Assembly: GCA_017427485.1 (NCBI GenBank)
Contig: JAFRSR010000186.1
Coordinates: 1-35,439, forward strand
DNA length: 35,439 nt
Direction: 5' to 3'
From: Kiritimatiellia bacterium
GTDB lineage: Bacteria > Verrucomicrobiota > Kiritimatiellia > RFP12 > UBA1067
The notes under the pieces are model-generated. The model was not told where the DNA came from. It made no database searches and worked only from the letters and a program-made list of their open reading frames with translations. Position 1 is the first letter of the stretch. Each line of letters starts with the position of its first letter. Shown in pieces: positions 16,772-25,223 of this stretch. The position numbers were made by a program, and so were the translations under genes.

Positions 16772-17602
16772 CTAGGCGAGTACGGCGTCGAGGATCGCTT
16801 CGAGAGACGGCGCGTCGAGTCTTTCGACGGCGCCGAGGTCGACGGCCTTCGCGTATTCGGGGTCGATCGGCAGCGAGGCGATGGCGGCGATGCCGTGGCG
16901 GGCCGCCAGCTCGCTCACGCGGCTCGGCCCGAAGATGCGGTGCTCCGCGCCGCAGTCGGGACAACGGAACACGCTCATGTTCTCCACGAGTCCGAGCACG
17001 GGCACCTCCATCATCCCCGCCATGCGAACCGCCTTCTCGACGATGAGCGAGACGAGGTCCTGCGGCGAGGTCACCACCACCGCGCCCGTGACGGGCAGGC
17101 TCTGGAACACGGTCAGCGGCACGTCGCCCGTCCCCGGCGGCAGGTCCACGAACATCACGTCCACGTCGCCCCACGCGACATCGCTCCAGAACTGCTTCAC
17201 CGCGCCCGCGAGCACGGGGCCGCGCCACACGACGGGGTCGGCGGGGTTCTCCACGAGGAAGTTGAGGCTCATGAGCGCGATGCCGCTTTCGCTCCGGCAC
17301 GGCAGGATGCCCTCGCCGTCGGACATCGCCCGGTCCTTCACGCCGAAGGCGGTGGGGATCGACGGCCCCGTGATGTCCGCGTCCAGCACGGCCACCCGCA
17401 GCCCGCGCTTCTGCGCCTGCACGGCGAGCAGTTCCGTCACGAGGCTCTTGCCCACGCCGCCCTTGCCGCTCATCACCGCGATCACACGCGCCACGTGCGC
17501 CCGCGCGTTCGCCGGCGCGGCGAATCCATCCGGCTTCTCGCCGTTGCAGCTTCCATCTTTCTTCGACGCGCAGCTCGCGCAGTCGTGGTTGCAATCTGAC
17601 AT
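16772..17602 (-). CDS. mrp: Mrp/NBP35-family P-loop ATPase, iron-sulfur cluster carrier
   Basis: A 276-residue deviant Walker ATPase: MSGKGGVGKS (44-53), VLDADITGPSIP (72-83), FVDLPPGTGD (151-160). It has an N-terminal cysteine cluster (Cys4, Cys8, Cys11, Cys19) like NBP35 proteins and a C-terminal FRCPDCG pair (Cys214, Cys217) that bridges a [4Fe-4S] cluster across the dimer in ApbC/Mrp proteins. Role: hold and deliver Fe-S clusters in the cytoplasm. The ATG at 17602 follows directly on the TAA of the acyltransferase gene and has AGGAG 6 bases upstream, so the two are co-transcribed. Confidence 0.92.
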   Translation of the reverse strand: MSDCNHDCASCASKKDGSCNGEKPDGFAAPANARAHVARVIAVMSGKGGVGKSLVTELLAVQAQKRGLRVAVLDADITGPSIPTAFGVKDRAMSDGEGILPCRSESGIALMSLNFLVENPADPVVWRGPVLAGAVKQFWSDVAWGDVDVMFVDLPPGTGDVPLTVFQSLPVTGAVVVTSPQDLVSLIVEKAVRMAGMMEVPVLGLVENMSVFRCPDCGAEHRIFGPSRVSELAARHGIAAIASLPIDPEYAKAVDLGAVERLDAPSLEAILDAVLA

Positions 17603-18433
17603 TTAACTCTCCTTCTTCTTCTCCCGCCACCGTCGGTGGACCCAGAGGTACTGTTCGGGGTATTTGCGGATCGCCTCGCCGAGTCGGTCGTTGAGAAGCT
17701 GGGTGGCGGCGGCGCGGTCGGCGTCCTTCGGGAAGCGGATGGGCGGCCCGCCCACGAGGCGGTAGCGGTAGGGCGCCACGCGCACAAAGGACCCCACCAC
17801 CACAGGATAGCCGGTGCGGATGGCGAGGCGCGCCGCGGACGAGAAGGTTTTGGCCGGGCGTCCGAGGAACGTGAGGGGCAGGCCCTTTGACGTGTGCTGA
17901 TCCATGAGGATCGTCATCGCGGCGCGATCCTCCACCCATTTCCGCAGAATTTCAGGTGTGAAGCCGTGGTTTTTGTCGATAATCGTCACGGGGCCGCGGA
18001 AATGGTGGTTCTTCATCCAGTTCGCAACAAGCTTGTTGTTCATCACGCGGGCAATGGCGAACATCGGGCGGGCGAAGGAAAGGAGGTTCGTGGCCGCCTC
18101 CCACACGCCATGGTGGGCGCTCACGAGGATGATGGGGGTGTCCGTCTCCTCTAGGAGCAGGTGCACTGCGTCGGGATGACCCTCCGACACATCCAGGTGC
18201 TCGCGCCAGTTCTCCTGCGTGATCACATGCGGCACACGCAAGGCCTCACACACATGCCCGGCGAGATGCCCCCAGCTCATACGCGCGATACGCAATGCAT
18301 CCTTCGGGTCGTTGGTGATTCCCGCCTTGAGAATGTTCTCCACCGCGATGCGCTTCCGGCGCGGGAAAAGCCAGAACAGGGCCCGCGCGAACGCGCTGCC
18401 CCAGTCGTATGCTTTTCTGTCCAGGAAATTCAT
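17603..18433 (-). CDS. Lysophospholipid/lipid A acyltransferase, LpxL/HtrB family
   Basis: A 276-residue membrane-associated acyltransferase. AHHGVWEA (106-113) supplies the HX4E catalytic pair (His107, Glu112). ILMDQHTSKG, FLGRPAKTFSSAARLA and the C-terminal LWVHRRWR are typical of the LpxL/HtrB/WaaM family, which adds secondary acyl chains to lipid A on the inner face of the inner membrane. The N-terminal hydrophobic segment expected of the family is short. The ATG at 18433 is preferred over an upstream TTG that belongs to a promoter: TTGCAG-17-TATACT ends 7 bases before the ATG, which would give a leaderless mRNA. It heads the cassette Mrp, methyltransferase, ligase, HD-Pnk. It implies the organism makes lipid A. 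Confidence 0.88.
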   Translation of the reverse strand: MNFLDRKAYDWGSAFARALFWLFPRRKRIAVENILKAGITNDPKDALRIARMSWGHLAGHVCEALRVPHVITQENWREHLDVSEGHPDAVHLLLEETDTPIILVSAHHGVWEAATNLLSFARPMFAIARVMNNKLVANWMKNHHFRGPVTIIDKNHGFTPEILRKWVEDRAAMTILMDQHTSKGLPLTFLGRPAKTFSSAARLAIRTGYPVVVGSFVRVAPYRYRLVGGPPIRFPKDADRAAATQLLNDRLGEAIRKYPEQYLWVHRRWREKKKES

Positions 18434-18440
18434 GCGGTGA

Positions 18441-18469
18441 AGTATATCATTTCCCTGCCCCCCCTGCAA
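18441..18469 (-). promoter_or_regulatory. Promoter producing a probable leaderless transcript
   Basis: On the minus strand TTGCAG (18469-18464), 17 bases, TATACT (18446-18441), with TGA directly before the -10. The ATG of the acyltransferase gene begins 7 bases after the -10, about where transcription should start, and no Shine-Dalgarno can fit. Confidence 0.6.
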
Positions 18470-18493
18470 CCGCCGCGAAAATGCAAGACAGCC

Positions 18494-20092
18494 TTACTTG
18501 AGCTCGACGAGCTTCGTCTGCTCCTTGCCGTCCGCGCCCTTCCAGGTCAGGCGGTAGCGGCCGCGGAAGCCGCGGAACGACACCTGGCCGCCCGCCGCCT
18601 TCGCGGTCGTAGTGGTCTTCCACTCGCGGTTGATGAGGTCGTCCATCGCGAAGTAGGCCGTCTTCGGACGCATGTCGCGCGTGAAGAGTCCGCTGATGGA
18701 GGGCTCGCCGGGGGCTCCGCAGTCGTCCACCACGTTCCACCACGTGATGCCGTTCATCTTCTCCACGCTGAACCACGCGCGGTAGCAGTTGCGCATGATG
18801 ATGGCCTGGATCATCTGCCCGCGCGGCGAATTGTCGGGCGCGGTGATCGTGATCTCGGAGAGGTGGATCGGGCGGTTCGCCCTGGACAGCTTCTCGAAGC
18901 GCGCGACGATGGCGTCCGGGTGCGTCTTCGAGTAGGCGTCCTTCGAGAACTCGCCGCGCGAGATGCCGACGCTCTCTGCGGGGTTGAAGAGGTGCATCTG
19001 CGCGCCCACCACGTCGATGCGCGCGCCGTTCGCCACGAGGTCGTTCGCCTGCTGGAAGAAGCCCTCGTCCATGTAGTAGTCGTTCAGGTTGAACCAGGCC
19101 GTCTTGGGCAGGTACTTCCCGGACCACATGAACGCCTTGTAGGCGTAGTCCGCCGGCATCGGGCCGTAGTGGCTCTCGTCGAACGGGCGGTTCCGGACGG
19201 CCTTGCAGCCGAAGCGCTTTGCGAAGTCCGTCGCGCTCTCGTTCACCACGTCCCAGCTGTCCACGCGGCTCCCGTAGCGCGCGCCGATCTCGCGGATGCG
19301 CTTCTCGTAGAACTCTTCCTGCGCCTTGAGGAACGTTGGCACGAGCCGCGCGATCTCCTCGTCGGAGAGCTTCTTGTACACCTTCGCCCAGGCAGCCCCC
19401 CACGCATGCGTGAACGCGCGGTCCGCCACGCAGATCGCGAGCGCCGGGTCGGGGCGCGGGATCTTCACGCCCGTCGCCTGCTCGAGCGCGAACTTCTCGC
19501 TCTCCGGGCAGAACGCGTCCCACAGCCACGTGGGCGTCATCCACGTGTTGTTGCCCCACACGAGCGGATGGCCGTGGATGCGGCAGCCGCGCGCCTTCAG
19601 GTGGGCGATCACGGGGTCGACGGCCGGACGACGCCAGTGCGGCTGCTCCTTCGGCTGCGGGCAGCTGTTCCAGAACTCCTCCGAGTCCTCGTAGTGCGTC
19701 TCGAAGCGCGGCGCGTAGGGATACATCTCGAGCGTACGCCAGTAGAACGCCACCGTGCCGGAGTTAAAGAGCCCGCCCTCCGCGTTGTACAGCTCCTTGT
19801 AGCGGTTGTTCCACTCCGTCTTTCCGAGCTGGCCGAAGTTGAAGATGTGCGCGCCGAAGAAGAAGCCGTGCGTCAGCTGCTCCACCTTCACCTCCGCGCC
19901 GTCGGGCGCGCCCTCCAGCGCAAACGCGCCGTCCGCCTTGCGGTACTTCTCGATGTCCGCGTCGATGCGCTTCTGGACGTCGTCGTTCCAGATTTTCCAG
20001 TACGCCTCGGACATCACCGAGCGGTTGATCTTGAACTCGGCCTGCACGGCCGTCGCCGCCAAGGCTGCAATCACTATCATCTTCGTTTTCAT
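18494..20092 (-). CDS. Secreted GH10 endo-beta-1,4-xylanase
   Basis: The start is the ATG at 20092, which opens a Sec signal peptide (MKTKMIVIAALAATAVQA) and has AAAGGA upstream. The 532-residue protein has an N-terminal beta-type region (about 50-90), then the GH10 barrel: RIHGHPLVWG (171-180), SWDVVNE (acid/base Glu285), VVGAQMHLF (361-369), HLSEITI (nucleophile Glu413) and GITWWNVVDD (448-457). GH10 enzymes cut the beta-1,4 backbone of xylan with retention. A short C-terminal beta domain (about 488-532) follows. It is the last gene of the saccharolytic cluster, but a TATACT element in the 56-base gap upstream suggests it can also be transcribed alone. Confidence 0.93.
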   Translation of the reverse strand: MKTKMIVIAALAATAVQAEFKINRSVMSEAYWKIWNDDVQKRIDADIEKYRKADGAFALEGAPDGAEVKVEQLTHGFFFGAHIFNFGQLGKTEWNNRYKELYNAEGGLFNSGTVAFYWRTLEMYPYAPRFETHYEDSEEFWNSCPQPKEQPHWRRPAVDPVIAHLKARGCRIHGHPLVWGNNTWMTPTWLWDAFCPESEKFALEQATGVKIPRPDPALAICVADRAFTHAWGAAWAKVYKKLSDEEIARLVPTFLKAQEEFYEKRIREIGARYGSRVDSWDVVNESATDFAKRFGCKAVRNRPFDESHYGPMPADYAYKAFMWSGKYLPKTAWFNLNDYYMDEGFFQQANDLVANGARIDVVGAQMHLFNPAESVGISRGEFSKDAYSKTHPDAIVARFEKLSRANRPIHLSEITITAPDNSPRGQMIQAIIMRNCYRAWFSVEKMNGITWWNVVDDCGAPGEPSISGLFTRDMRPKTAYFAMDDLINREWKTTTTAKAAGGQVSFRGFRGRYRLTWKGADGKEQTKLVELK

Positions 20093-20120
20093 TCTCTGGT
20101 TCCTTTTGGTAACTGGGTCT

Positions 20121-20129
20121 AGTATAGCA
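20121..20129 (-). promoter_or_regulatory. Extended -10 promoter element of the xylanase gene
   Basis: TGC (20129-20127) directly before TATACT (20126-20121) on the minus strand, in the gap between two glycosidase genes. No good -35 is seen; the region where it would be overlaps the upstream stop codon. The leader would be about 22 bases. Confidence 0.5.
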
Positions 20130-20148
20130 AAACTTTCGGGGAGATTCA

Positions 20149-22569
20149 TTACGGACGAATGGCAACTTCGTACCAGAGCGTCTGGCTGGCGGGGGAGAGG
20201 GTGATGCGCGCACGATCGTCGCCGACCGCCTCCGGCGCAATCTCCTTCGTCCGCGAACCGTCCGCCGCGAGCGCGTAGCACACGAACCGCGCGGGAGGCA
20301 CGGGGAACACGATCTCGCACGGCACGCCCTCCGCGCGGACGGGCGCGTAGCCGCGGTCGAGGAGGCGCACCGCGGTCTTCGACACGCGCTCGACCTTCGC
20401 GCCCGTGTTGCCTACGGACCCGCTTGCAGCAACGAGGATGCTCGCCTCCCTCTTCTGCCCGAAGCCAGTCGCGTTGCGCGAGACGAGCGAAATGATCGCC
20501 CAGCCGGTTTCCGTGGCGCCCACGTTCAGCGACACGTCTCCCAACTCGATCGTCCGCCCGTCGGCATACCCGACAAACAGCTTGCTGTTCGCCGTGTTGA
20601 CCGCAACGTACTCCTTCCCGGGACGGTCCCGGTTCCAGACAATCTCGCCGGTCTTGCCCTCTGGATCGAAGCCGATGTCGCCGCGCACCAGCATGGCCGC
20701 ACAGGCGGGCATGTGCGCGAGCACCGCCGGATTGGCCACCCCGTCGAAGATGCACCACGGCATCCCCTGCGGCTCGAAGTCGTCGGGGAAATGGTTGTAG
20801 CTGTACTGGAACACGCCGTCCCACCCCTTCTGGCGTCCGAACGCACATGCGAGGGGCTGTCCTTCCCCGACAAACGGGCTTGGGTAGGGATGGCTGTACT
20901 CGCTCACAGTGAACGGCTTGTCGGGCGCATGGGAATGCTCGTCGAGGTTGCGCAGCGCGGACATCCCGTGCACGAGCGATTCGCCGCCGGCCGTCCAGTC
21001 GTTCGTCACGCCCTTATTGACCCATGCCGCGCCTTTTCCACGCGGGTGGTGGAAGTAGGCGTGGGAGTCCACGTAGTCCAGCTGGCTCTGGATCTCGCGC
21101 GGACTGTAGTGATTCCCCGCCTGCGTCCCTGAGACGGGCGAGCGCGCCTTCAGCGTCTCGCGCACATAGTCCCTCATGCCCTTCCAGTAGCCGAGCTCGG
21201 ACTGCCAGAGGAACGCGTCGTAGTCGCGGCGCATCGGACGGGACACCACCTGCTGCGCGTGGAGGAGCGGAATCCCCTTCCGCGCGAAATGCGCCGTCGG
21301 ATCCTGCTCGAACTTCGGCATGCCCTCGCGCAGGGAGACGTTGCGGAACTCGTAGACGCCGTTCCGCAGCTGCGAGAACTGCAGCACCGTGCTGCCGCTC
21401 GTCTCGTCCGCCTCGAACGTGGCGAACACGGTCTGCCACGTAGTGCCCACCGTCGGCTGCGCGTTCCACAGGACCTTCCAGCCGCGCCCCGGGTCCGCGA
21501 CCGAGCAGCTGAGCTTCCCCGTGCCGGCAACGCGGCGCGCTTGCAGCGAAACCGTGTAGAGGCATTCCTTCTGCAGCCGTACCCGCCGCAGGATCTTGGG
21601 GTTGTACCGCGCGCCTTCCTTTTCCACGTCCACGCGCACCACCCCGTCCTTATCCGAGCACGTGGCCCGCGCGTCGTCCTGCACAAGCTTCCAGCCGCCC
21701 TTCGGCGAATCCGCGAGCAGCTCCGCGCCGAGCGTCCCGGCGTCACGCACCCAGGCGGACCGGATCGCCTCCTCGGACGGATACTTCGCGTGCAGCCACG
21801 CGTTCCACTGCCGTTCCAGCTCCTGCAGGAAAGGCTTGCCGAGCGACCGCACGTGTCCGCTCCGCTCGAACTGCACGAGACCCTGGTCCTCGTTGCTGAT
21901 CTCGATCATGGCGACGGCGGGTTCGTCCGTATAGGCGTTCCCCGTATAGCGGTTCACGTGCGTGAGCAGGTCGCGCGCGTACTCCTTCTGCAGCTCCACC
22001 ATGCGCGGCATGAACTGCCCCACGGTCTTGTTCGCCCACGGCGAGCCGGCGGGCAGTCCGTCGCGCTCGTCGAGCGTCCGCCCCACGTGGAGGTTGATGT
22101 TCACGTAGACGCCGACCTTCTTGAACGCGGCGATCATGTAGTCCAGTTTCTCCAGCTGCTCGGGCGAGAGCTTGCGCTGGGTCTCGGCGTCGTCGGCGAG
22201 GATGCCCTGCTTGCGCGCGTCCATGAAGTTCTTGTACCACGTGTCCATGAAGTGGAGGCGCACGCAGTTGATGCCGAGGCGCGCGAAGCGGGCGGCCAGC
22301 CTATCCGCCACGTGGTGCTCGGGGAAGTTCGCGGGGCCCGTCAGGTTCGTGCCGTTGAAGCGGATCGGCCCCGCGTCCGTCACGAACTCGCCGCCAACCA
22401 CCCGCACGAAGCCGTGCTTGCCCGCCGGCGCGTCGAGGAGATGCGCCACGCTGGACGCGTTCGCCTCGCCGCCGTAGGAGATGACGAACGGGAACCACGC
22501 CTCCCCCTCCGCCACGCATGCCGCACACATCGCCGCCGCGGCGAACGCCACACTGAACTTCGCTTTCAT
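20149..22569 (-). CDS. Large secreted clan GH-A glycosidase with an inserted carbohydrate-binding-like module
   Basis: An 806-residue exported protein (signal peptide MKAKFSVAFAAAAMCAACVA). The N-terminal TIM-barrel half has GPIRFNGTNLTG, INCVRLHFMD, VNINLHVG and MIEISNEDQ (acid/base Glu227). The nucleophile is most likely Glu557 in FTVSEYSHPYP. Between them, residues about 290-413 form a jelly-roll-like module (KECLYTVSLQARR, GTTWQTVFATFEAD, NGVYEFRNVSLREG) resembling CBM4/9-type binding domains. The last 150 residues look like a beta-sandwich. The arrangement fits cellulase-family (GH5-like) or related GH-A enzymes, but the family number and substrate are not clear. ATG at 22569 follows the GH13 stop by 24 bases. 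Confidence 0.82.
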   Translation of the reverse strand: MKAKFSVAFAAAAMCAACVAEGEAWFPFVISYGGEANASSVAHLLDAPAGKHGFVRVVGGEFVTDAGPIRFNGTNLTGPANFPEHHVADRLAARFARLGINCVRLHFMDTWYKNFMDARKQGILADDAETQRKLSPEQLEKLDYMIAAFKKVGVYVNINLHVGRTLDERDGLPAGSPWANKTVGQFMPRMVELQKEYARDLLTHVNRYTGNAYTDEPAVAMIEISNEDQGLVQFERSGHVRSLGKPFLQELERQWNAWLHAKYPSEEAIRSAWVRDAGTLGAELLADSPKGGWKLVQDDARATCSDKDGVVRVDVEKEGARYNPKILRRVRLQKECLYTVSLQARRVAGTGKLSCSVADPGRGWKVLWNAQPTVGTTWQTVFATFEADETSGSTVLQFSQLRNGVYEFRNVSLREGMPKFEQDPTAHFARKGIPLLHAQQVVSRPMRRDYDAFLWQSELGYWKGMRDYVRETLKARSPVSGTQAGNHYSPREIQSQLDYVDSHAYFHHPRGKGAAWVNKGVTNDWTAGGESLVHGMSALRNLDEHSHAPDKPFTVSEYSHPYPSPFVGEGQPLACAFGRQKGWDGVFQYSYNHFPDDFEPQGMPWCIFDGVANPAVLAHMPACAAMLVRGDIGFDPEGKTGEIVWNRDRPGKEYVAVNTANSKLFVGYADGRTIELGDVSLNVGATETGWAIISLVSRNATGFGQKREASILVAASGSVGNTGAKVERVSKTAVRLLDRGYAPVRAEGVPCEIVFPVPPARFVCYALAADGSRTKEIAPEAVGDDRARITLSPASQTLWYEVAIRP

Positions 22570-22593
22570 TGCCTTGACCTTTCCTGTTGCCTG

Positions 22594-24030
22594 TTAAAAC
22601 TCCTGGACGATGAAGCCGTACGCGCCGAAACGGCAGGTGCCGTCCTTTTCCACCGTGACGTTTTCCGAGAGGATCGGCTTCTTCGCCGGATCGAGCCTCA
22701 CGCCTTTCGGAATGAACGCTGTCGCCGTCGGACGCAGGTTCGCCGCCACGAACGCGGCGCGTCCGCCGTGCCGCCGCACGAACGCCACCACGTTTTTCTT
22801 CTCGCCGTTCGTCACCCATTCCTGCGTGCCGTCGTAGAACAGGGGCTCCTCGCGGTGGAGCGTGGACAGCTTGCGGATGAGCGCGAGGCGCTTCTGCCCG
22901 GCCGGCTGCAACGCGCGCGCCCAGTCGACGGTCTTCCGCGCGCGGCCGACGTCCTCCACCGGCGCGAAGAACGTGTTGAGCGAGTTGTCCGCGATCTCGT
23001 TGCCGTTGAAGAGCATCGGGAGCCCGCGCCGCAGGAACACGAGCACGAACCCCGCGTTGCCCGCCTCGACGGGATGGACGCGGTCGAAGCGGTTTCCCCA
23101 GTCGTACTTCGCGGCGGAGTCGTGGTTGTCCATGAAGCAGAACATCAGCGAACTCTCCGGCACGTTCGCCTCGTACTTGCGCATGTGGTCCATCATCTGC
23201 GGCAGGGTCTTGCCCTTCGTGTACGGCTTGCTCGCCACGGCCGGCGTGAGGAAATCTCGCACGGCGAAGCTGAACGGGAAGGCGTAGCAGGCGTCGAACG
23301 CCTTCTCGAGCCACTCCACCTTCGACCCCTCGTTAATCATCACCAGGTCGGGTTTCACCTTCTGGCAGGCGGTCACCGCCTCCACCCAGAAGTCGATCGG
23401 CACGCCGTCGCCCACGTCGCAGCGGAAACCGTCGCAGCCGAGGCGGATCCAGTGCAGCATGGAGTCGATCAGGTACTTCCGCACGCCCTTCGACTCGAAG
23501 TTGACGTACGGGAAGTGCCATTTCGTCGTGCGCACCGTGCCGTCCGGGTTTTTCTGGAACGCGTCGGGGAACATGTCCTTCAGCACGTTGTTCGGCCCGC
23601 AGTGGAGGTAGACGAGGTCCATGTACGTCTTCATGCCGAGCGCGTGCGCCCTGTCGTTGAACGCCTTGAAGTCCGCGTCCGTGCCGTACTCGGGGTCGAT
23701 CCTGTCGTAGTTGGAGATGCGGTAGGGATTCTTCGGCGTGTGGTAGCCGCTTTTCCTCTGCTGCGGGCTCCACCCCCTCTCGTCCATGTCGCGGTCCATC
23801 TCCACGAACGGTATCAGGTACACCACGTCCACGCCCGCCCCGCGCACATGGTCGAGCATCGCCGTCGCCGACTTGAAGTTGCCGTCGCGCGTGAAGTTGC
23901 GCAACACGATCTGGTACACCGTCGCATGCTTGAGGTACTCCGGCGTCGGACGCATCGCGCCCGTCGCCATCCCCGCCGCCAGACAGAGCGCCAGGCCAAA
24001 GGCGATCCGTTTCTTCTCATTTCTTTTCAC
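22594..24030 (-). CDS. Secreted GH13 alpha-amylase-family enzyme
   Basis: The start is GTG at 24030: it gives a signal peptide (MKRNEKKRIAFGLALCLAAG) and GGGAGG lies 9 bases upstream. The coding region overlaps the end of the beta-lactamase-fold gene by 14 bases. The 478-residue product carries the GH13 regions: DLVYLH (138-143, region I with Leu in place of the usual Asn), GFRCDVGDG (nucleophile Asp205), MINEGSK (acid/base Glu234) and FMDNHD (301-304). The C-terminal beta domain is present (AAFVAANLRPTATAF). It should cut or transfer alpha-glucosidic bonds in starch-like glycans outside the cytoplasm. Specificity cannot be read from the motifs. Confidence 0.9.
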   Translation of the reverse strand: MKRNEKKRIAFGLALCLAAGMATGAMRPTPEYLKHATVYQIVLRNFTRDGNFKSATAMLDHVRGAGVDVVYLIPFVEMDRDMDERGWSPQQRKSGYHTPKNPYRISNYDRIDPEYGTDADFKAFNDRAHALGMKTYMDLVYLHCGPNNVLKDMFPDAFQKNPDGTVRTTKWHFPYVNFESKGVRKYLIDSMLHWIRLGCDGFRCDVGDGVPIDFWVEAVTACQKVKPDLVMINEGSKVEWLEKAFDACYAFPFSFAVRDFLTPAVASKPYTKGKTLPQMMDHMRKYEANVPESSLMFCFMDNHDSAAKYDWGNRFDRVHPVEAGNAGFVLVFLRRGLPMLFNGNEIADNSLNTFFAPVEDVGRARKTVDWARALQPAGQKRLALIRKLSTLHREEPLFYDGTQEWVTNGEKKNVVAFVRRHGGRAAFVAANLRPTATAFIPKGVRLDPAKKPILSENVTVEKDGTCRFGAYGFIVQEF

Positions 24031-25141
24031 TTTTCGGTCCCTCCCGCATGAGAATGCCGATGGCGTCGAACCGTTCGCGTTTCGCCCGCTTGTAGGCGCC
24101 GCAGCGCGTGGTGATGACGATCGCATACCGGCGGCGCTTCAGGTCGAAGAGGACGGTCTGCCCGCTCCATCCCGAGTGGAAGAGCGACGTGCCGAACAGC
24201 TCCGGCGGCAGGTTCTCGCTTGCGGACTGCCATCCGAACGTGCGCGCGCCCTCGACCTTGTTCGTCGCGGAGGGCGCGATGAGCGCCATCTCCGCCTCGC
24301 CGAAGAGCCGCGTGCCGTCGTCGCACACGCCCCCGCGCAGGTACACGCGCATGAGCTTCGCCATGTCCTCCGCCGTCGAGAACAGCCCGGCGTTGAACGT
24401 CCCGATGCCGGCCGCCCAGAGCGGACGCGCCACGAAATCCGAGATCACGCCGCCCTTCTTTGTTCCGCATGTCTGCGCCAGGCGCTCCGGCCCGACCGAC
24501 GGCAGCGGCGCGCCGAGCGAGGTGTCGTCCATGCCCGCCGGCAGGAATATCTCCGTACGGCAGAAGTCGGCCGCGCGGCACCCGAGCGTCGCCTCGAACG
24601 CCTGCCCGAGCAGGACGTAGTTCCGGCAGGAGTAGACGACCTTTCCAGGCAAAGGATCCTTGGGGGGCATCGAGAGGATGTTTCGCAGCATCGTCAGTGG
24701 ATCGTCGCTGAAATAGACGCGCTTCCCCCTGCCGTCGGCCTCGCCGAAGCCGGACATGTGGTTCGCCAGGTCCCGGAGCGTGATCGTGCGCGGAAGCGCC
24801 GCCGAGTAGGCAGGAAGGCAGTTGGTGAACGGCACGTCGACGTCGACCTTGCCCCGCGCGTGGGCGATCAGATACGCCGTCACGCCGGCGGCCGTTTTCG
24901 TCACGCTCGCCATGTCGATCACGGTGCGCGGCGTCATGGGGATCGTGTGCGCGGCGTCCGCCCAGCCCCAGGAGGCGACGACGTCCACGCCGTCGACGCC
25001 GCCCGCCATCACGGTCGCGCCGTGGATCACGTGGTCGCGCATCTCCGCCTCGAAGATGCGCGCACAGTCCGCCGCCGCATGCGCGAGCAAAAAGGCGGGC
25101 GCGAGCATGAACGCAAGTGTCAGGACTATTTGTTTTTTCAT
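24017..25141 (-). CDS. Exported serine hydrolase, beta-lactamase/penicillin-binding-protein-like
   Basis: A 374-residue protein with a Sec signal peptide (MKKQIVLTLAFMLAPAFLLAHA). It belongs to the class C beta-lactamase/esterase superfamily: MASVTKT holds the SxxK pair (Ser79, Lys82) and LFHSGWSG the third motif (His322-Ser-Gly). The second motif, normally YxN, reads VVYSCRNYVLLG, so Tyr170 is kept but the Asn position is Cys172. Members act as esterases, DD-peptidases or beta-lactamases. In a glycosidase cluster, an esterase acting on decorated glycans is an attractive guess, but drug hydrolysis or peptidoglycan trimming cannot be excluded. ATG at 25141 has AAAGGA upstream. Confidence 0.87.
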   Translation of the reverse strand: MKKQIVLTLAFMLAPAFLLAHAAADCARIFEAEMRDHVIHGATVMAGGVDGVDVVASWGWADAAHTIPMTPRTVIDMASVTKTAAGVTAYLIAHARGKVDVDVPFTNCLPAYSAALPRTITLRDLANHMSGFGEADGRGKRVYFSDDPLTMLRNILSMPPKDPLPGKVVYSCRNYVLLGQAFEATLGCRAADFCRTEIFLPAGMDDTSLGAPLPSVGPERLAQTCGTKKGGVISDFVARPLWAAGIGTFNAGLFSTAEDMAKLMRVYLRGGVCDDGTRLFGEAEMALIAPSATNKVEGARTFGWQSASENLPPELFGTSLFHSGWSGQTVLFDLKRRRYAIVITTRCGAYKRAKRERFDAIGILMREGPKSEKK

Positions 25142-25181
25142 TTGCTTTCCTTTCTGAGAGCAGAACATTCGGCAACCGCCA

Positions 25182-25221
25182 ACCACCCAACCACCTAACT
25201 ACCCAACCACCTAACCACCTA
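25182..25221. repeat. Five tandem 8-bp units
   Basis: Five head-to-tail units of the form AC(C/T)ACC(C/T)A cover 25182-25221, directly after the oxidoreductase stop. On the transcribed strand they read as G-rich TTAGGTGG-like units. A degenerate unit precedes them. No gene is encoded here. Confidence 0.8.
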
Positions 25222-25223
25222 AC

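Noticed and set aside
25182..25221. Short direct repeats as a CRISPR array
   Set aside because: The units are 8 bp, head to tail with no spacers, and no cas gene is present.
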